From Acidobacteriaceae bacterium (GTDB taxonomy: Bacteria; Acidobacteriota; Vicinamibacteria; Vicinamibacterales; CAVVIG01), in NCBI GenBank assembly GCA_031274845.1, contig JAISPN010000219.1:1-9495 (forward strand): 9,495 bases of DNA. The letters run 5' to 3'. Under the pieces are notes generated by a model, which saw only the letters and a program-made list of their open reading frames with translations, did no database searches and was not told where the DNA came from. Below are positions 6,996 to 9,495 of this stretch, piece after piece; within the stretch, counting starts at the first letter, position 1, and each line of letters starts with the position of its first letter. The translations under genes and the position numbers were made by a program.

Positions 6996-9495
6996 TTATA
7001 TCCGATCCGCAAGCTCGCTCAACACCGTCCCGACGCGCTCGAACAGTCCGCCCGGCGCGCGCGGGTCGTCCTTGACCGGCCGCAGAATCTCCTGCTTCGT
7101 AAACCCCGGCACGACTTCGCCGGTTTGGGCTCTGGCCGTCCACCAACTGGGCCGGACGTTACTTTTTTGTGCGCCGGACTGACCCGCGCGACCGGGCACT
7201 TTTGACGGTTTTTTCGCGTCTTTCGCGCGCTCATGCCCCGGCGTGACCGCGCGTGCCCCTTCAAGACCGATTTTCACGCCGTTTGGTGGCACGAGCGTCA
7301 AGTCGCCCCGCTCCTTGATGAGCCCGACCAGCCGCGCCGGATCGAGCTTCGTGTGCGCCCTGAACTTTAAGACGACGCTCTGGCCTTCCCGGTCGATTGA
7401 TTCGATCCCCAATCGATCCGCCAGCACGCGGATTCGGCCGTAGTCGGCCAGATTGCGCACCGATTCCGGCAGCGGACCATAGCGGTCGACCGCCTCGTCG
7501 AGCACGCGATCGATCTCCTCGTCGCGCCGCGCCGACGCCACCTTGCGGTAGAGCATCAACCGCTGGTTCATGTCCGGCACGTAGGATTCGTCGATCCGCA
7601 GATCGACATTCAGGTTCACCGTCGCGCGCGCATCGTCTTCGATCTCTTCGCCCTTCAGCTCGCGCACCGCTTCTTCGAGCAGCTTCATGTACATCTCGAA
7701 GCCGAGCGTCTCGATGTGACCGCTCTGTTCGCCGCCGAGCAAATTGCCGGCGCCGCGAATCTCGAGGTCGAGCGCCGCGACTCTGAAGCCGCTGCCAAGA
7801 TCGCTGAACTCCTTGATGGCGGCCAGCCGTTTCTTCGCTACCGGCGACAGATTGTCTTCGGGCGGAATGAGCAGGTACGCATACGCCGGCCGATCCGATC
7901 GGCCAACACGCCCGCGCAACTGATACAACTGCGAGAGACCGTAGCGATCGGCGCGGTTGATGAGGATGGTGTTCGCATTTGGAATATCGAGCCCGTTCTC
8001 GATGATCGTCGTCGCCAGCAGGACATCGTATTTTTTGGCCACGAAATCGAGCATGGCGCGCTCGAGCGACTCCTCGTCCATCTGGCCGTGCCCGACGACC
8101 ACGCGCGCATCAGGCACCAGCCGTCGGATCAGATCGCCGATCGCGTAGATCGATTCCACCCGGTTGTGGACGAAGAACACCTGACCGCCACGTTCGAGCT
8201 CGTGATGAATCGCGCGGCGAATCACCTGCTGATCGAATTTGACGACGTTGGTCTGAATCGACAGACGATCCTTGGGCGGCGTCTCGATGGTCGACATATC
8301 GCGGATGCCGACGAGCGACATGTTCAGCGTGCGCGGAATTGGCGTCGCGCTCATCGTGAGCACGTCGACCTTGCGGCGCATCTGCTTGATCTTCTCTTTG
8401 TGCCCCACGCCGAACCGCTGTTCTTCGTCCACGACGAGCAGTCCGAGATCGCGGAACTGCACGTCCTTCGACAACAGGCGATGCGTGCCGACGATGATGT
8501 CGAGGCGTCCGGCGGCGAGATCGTCGAGCGAGTCTTTCTGCTCGGCTTTCGTGCGGAACCGGCTGACCATCGCGATCTTGACGGGGAAACCGGCAAACCG
8601 TTCCTTCAGCGTCTTCTCGTGCTGGAAGGCGAGCACGGTTGTCGGCGCGAGAAACGCCACCTGTTTGCCGTCCATCACCGCCTTGAACGCCGCGCGCATG
8701 GCGACTTCGGTCTTGCCGTAGCCGACGTCGCCGCACAGCAACCGATCCATCGGCGTGGTCGATTCCATGTCGCGCTTGATGTCGGCCACCGCGTTCTTCT
8801 GATCGATTGTCAGCTCCCACTCGAACGCGTCTTCAAATTCCTGCTGCCAGTGGGTGTCCGCACCAAAGACATGGCCGGACACCGCCTTCCGCTGCGCGTA
8901 CAGCTTGAGCAGTTCCTCGGCCATGTCGCGCATGGCCTTCTTGACCTTGGTCTTCGCGCGCTCCCACGACGTGCCGCCCAGACGATCGATCGGCGGACGC
9001 GACGCGCCGGTGTACTTCTGCACGAGGTCGAGCCGCTCGACCGGCACGAACAGTTTGTCTTCACCGGCATAGCGAAGCTCGAGAAATTCCTGCACGTCGC
9101 TGGTGCCGACGCCCAGTTGCTTGAGCCCGACGAACACGCCAATCCCGTGATCGACGTGGACGATGAAATCGCCAACTTTCAGATCGCGCAGATCCGAGAG
9201 AAACGCCTGGCTCGCCGATCGACGCTTCTCCGCGCCGCGCCGCTCCTCGTCGAAGATATCGGTCTCGGCGTAGATCTGCAGCGCCGCGTCGGGCAACCGA
9301 AAACCACGCGAGAGATTGCCGATGACGACGAGCACCGACGCGTAGCGCGCGTCGTCCGCGCGCTCGACCGGCACGGCAAACACGTCGTATTCCTTGAGCA
9401 GCTCGATCGTGCGCTCCGCGCGTCCGTGGCTTGCGGCAACGAAGATCACCGTCTCGCCGGCATCACGCTGCTGGCGAATGTCGCCGACCCAATCG
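6996..9495 (-). CDS. mfd: Transcription-repair coupling factor Mfd, N-terminus cut by window
   Basis: About 832 C-terminal residues of Mfd, the ATP-driven translocase that displaces RNA polymerase stalled at DNA lesions and recruits UvrA. The frame stays open to the right edge, so roughly 300-350 N-terminal residues (the UvrB-like domains) are missing; the GTG at 9449 is not the real start. Seen in order: the CarD-like RNA polymerase interaction domain (KVGDFIVHVDHGIGVF, FVPVERLDLVQKY), then LLKLYAQR and FEWELTIDQ. Walker A is GDVGYGKTE (8706-8732), the Walker B/DEEQ box is DEEQRFG (DEEQ at 8418-8429), followed by SATPIPRTLNMSL. The second RecA lobe has IIENGLDIPNANT, YQLRGRVGR and the translocation-motif region. 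The C-terminal TRCF domain (RIDESYVPDMNQRLMLYRK) follows, then a Lys/Arg-rich linker (about 7150-7250) and a closing FERVGTVLSELADRI segment. It is probably the first visible gene of an mfd, SurA-like, NusG-paralog operon. Confidence 0.97.
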   Translation of the reverse strand, partial: DWVGDIRQQRDAGETVIFVAASHGRAERTIELLKEYDVFAVPVERADDARYASVLVVIGNLSRGFRLPDAALQIYAETDIFDEERRGAEKRRSASQAFLSDLRDLKVGDFIVHVDHGIGVFVGLKQLGVGTSDVQEFLELRYAGEDKLFVPVERLDLVQKYTGASRPPIDRLGGTSWERAKTKVKKAMRDMAEELLKLYAQRKAVSGHVFGADTHWQQEFEDAFEWELTIDQKNAVADIKRDMESTTPMDRLLCGDVGYGKTEVAMRAAFKAVMDGKQVAFLAPTTVLAFQHEKTLKERFAGFPVKIAMVSRFRTKAEQKDSLDDLAAGRLDIIVGTHRLLSKDVQFRDLGLLVVDEEQRFGVGHKEKIKQMRRKVDVLTMSATPIPRTLNMSLVGIRDMSTIETPPKDRLSIQTNVVKFDQQVIRRAIHHELERGGQVFFVHNRVESIYAIGDLIRRLVPDARVVVGHGQMDEESLERAMLDFVAKKYDVLLATTIIENGLDIPNANTILINRADRYGLSQLYQLRGRVGRSDRPAYAYLLIPPEDNLSPVAKKRLAAIKEFSDLGSGFRVAALDLEIRGAGNLLGGEQSGHIETLGFEMYMKLLEEAVRELKGEEIEDDARATVNLNVDLRIDESYVPDMNQRLMLYRKVASARRDEEIDRVLDEAVDRYGPLPESVRNLADYGRIRVLADRLGIESIDREGQSVVLKFRAHTKLDPARLVGLIKERGDLTLVPPNGVKIGLEGARAVTPGHERAKDAKKPSKVPGRAGQSGAQKSNVRPSWWTARAQTGEVVPGFTKQEILRPVKDDPRAPGGLFERVGTVLSELADRI

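Noticed and set aside
7888..7904. A perfect 8-bp inverted repeat around one base (GGCCGATC, C, GATCGGCC)
   Set aside because: It falls within the conserved GRVGRSDRPAY coding stretch of mfd and is readily explained by codon choice and the general CGATCG excess; no sign of an operator role inside the gene.
8110..8820. A 236-codon minus-strand frame within mfd
   Set aside because: Shadow of the helicase core in another frame; the mfd frame carries Walker A and DEEQ motifs across the same bases.

Overview
The window is about 9.5 kb of dense, GC-rich bacterial chromosome holding eight protein genes, two of them cut by the window edges. I see no tRNA, rRNA, CRISPR array, insertion sequence or phage gene. 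The high GC, the protein style (an mfd, SurA-like, NusG-paralog gene order and GT-C membrane proteins ending in an extracytoplasmic domain) and the presence of an outer-membrane chaperone fit a Gram-negative soil bacterium. My best guess is an Acidobacteriota/Vicinamibacteria-type organism; this is an inference from protein flavour, not from a marker gene.

Layout. Positions 1-2591 (+ strand) carry two multi-pass membrane proteins of the GT-C glycosyltransferase type, joined by an ATGA start/stop overlap. The first is truncated at its N-terminus by the window edge. Positions 2610-4017 (- strand) carry a tRNA-dihydrouridine synthase gene (dusB-like) followed by a small DUF192 protein whose start overlaps the dus stop. 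Leading away from dus on the + strand is a diguanylate cyclase (4049-5407) with a degenerate receiver domain, a GAF-like middle and an intact GGEEF domain. The two genes are separated by only about 30 bp, which contain a single AT-rich island. Positions 5414-9495 (- strand) carry an mfd, SurA-like chaperone, NusG-paralog series, tightly packed and probably one operon. The mfd 5' end lies beyond the right edge.

How the genes fit together. Most of the window is housekeeping: transcription-coupled repair (Mfd), transcription elongation control (NusG paralog), tRNA modification (Dus) and envelope protein folding (SurA-like). Two parts look more lineage-specific: the tandem membrane glycosyltransferase-like genes and the c-di-GMP-producing regulator. 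All intergenic gaps are shorter than about 35 bp, so no long non-coding stretch remains unexplained. I did not find a convincing new multi-gene system. The observations most worth checking are the degenerate receiver and the shared -10 region at dus/GGDEF, the missing parvulin histidines, the NusG paralog behind mfd, and a strong excess of the palindrome CGATCG across the window.
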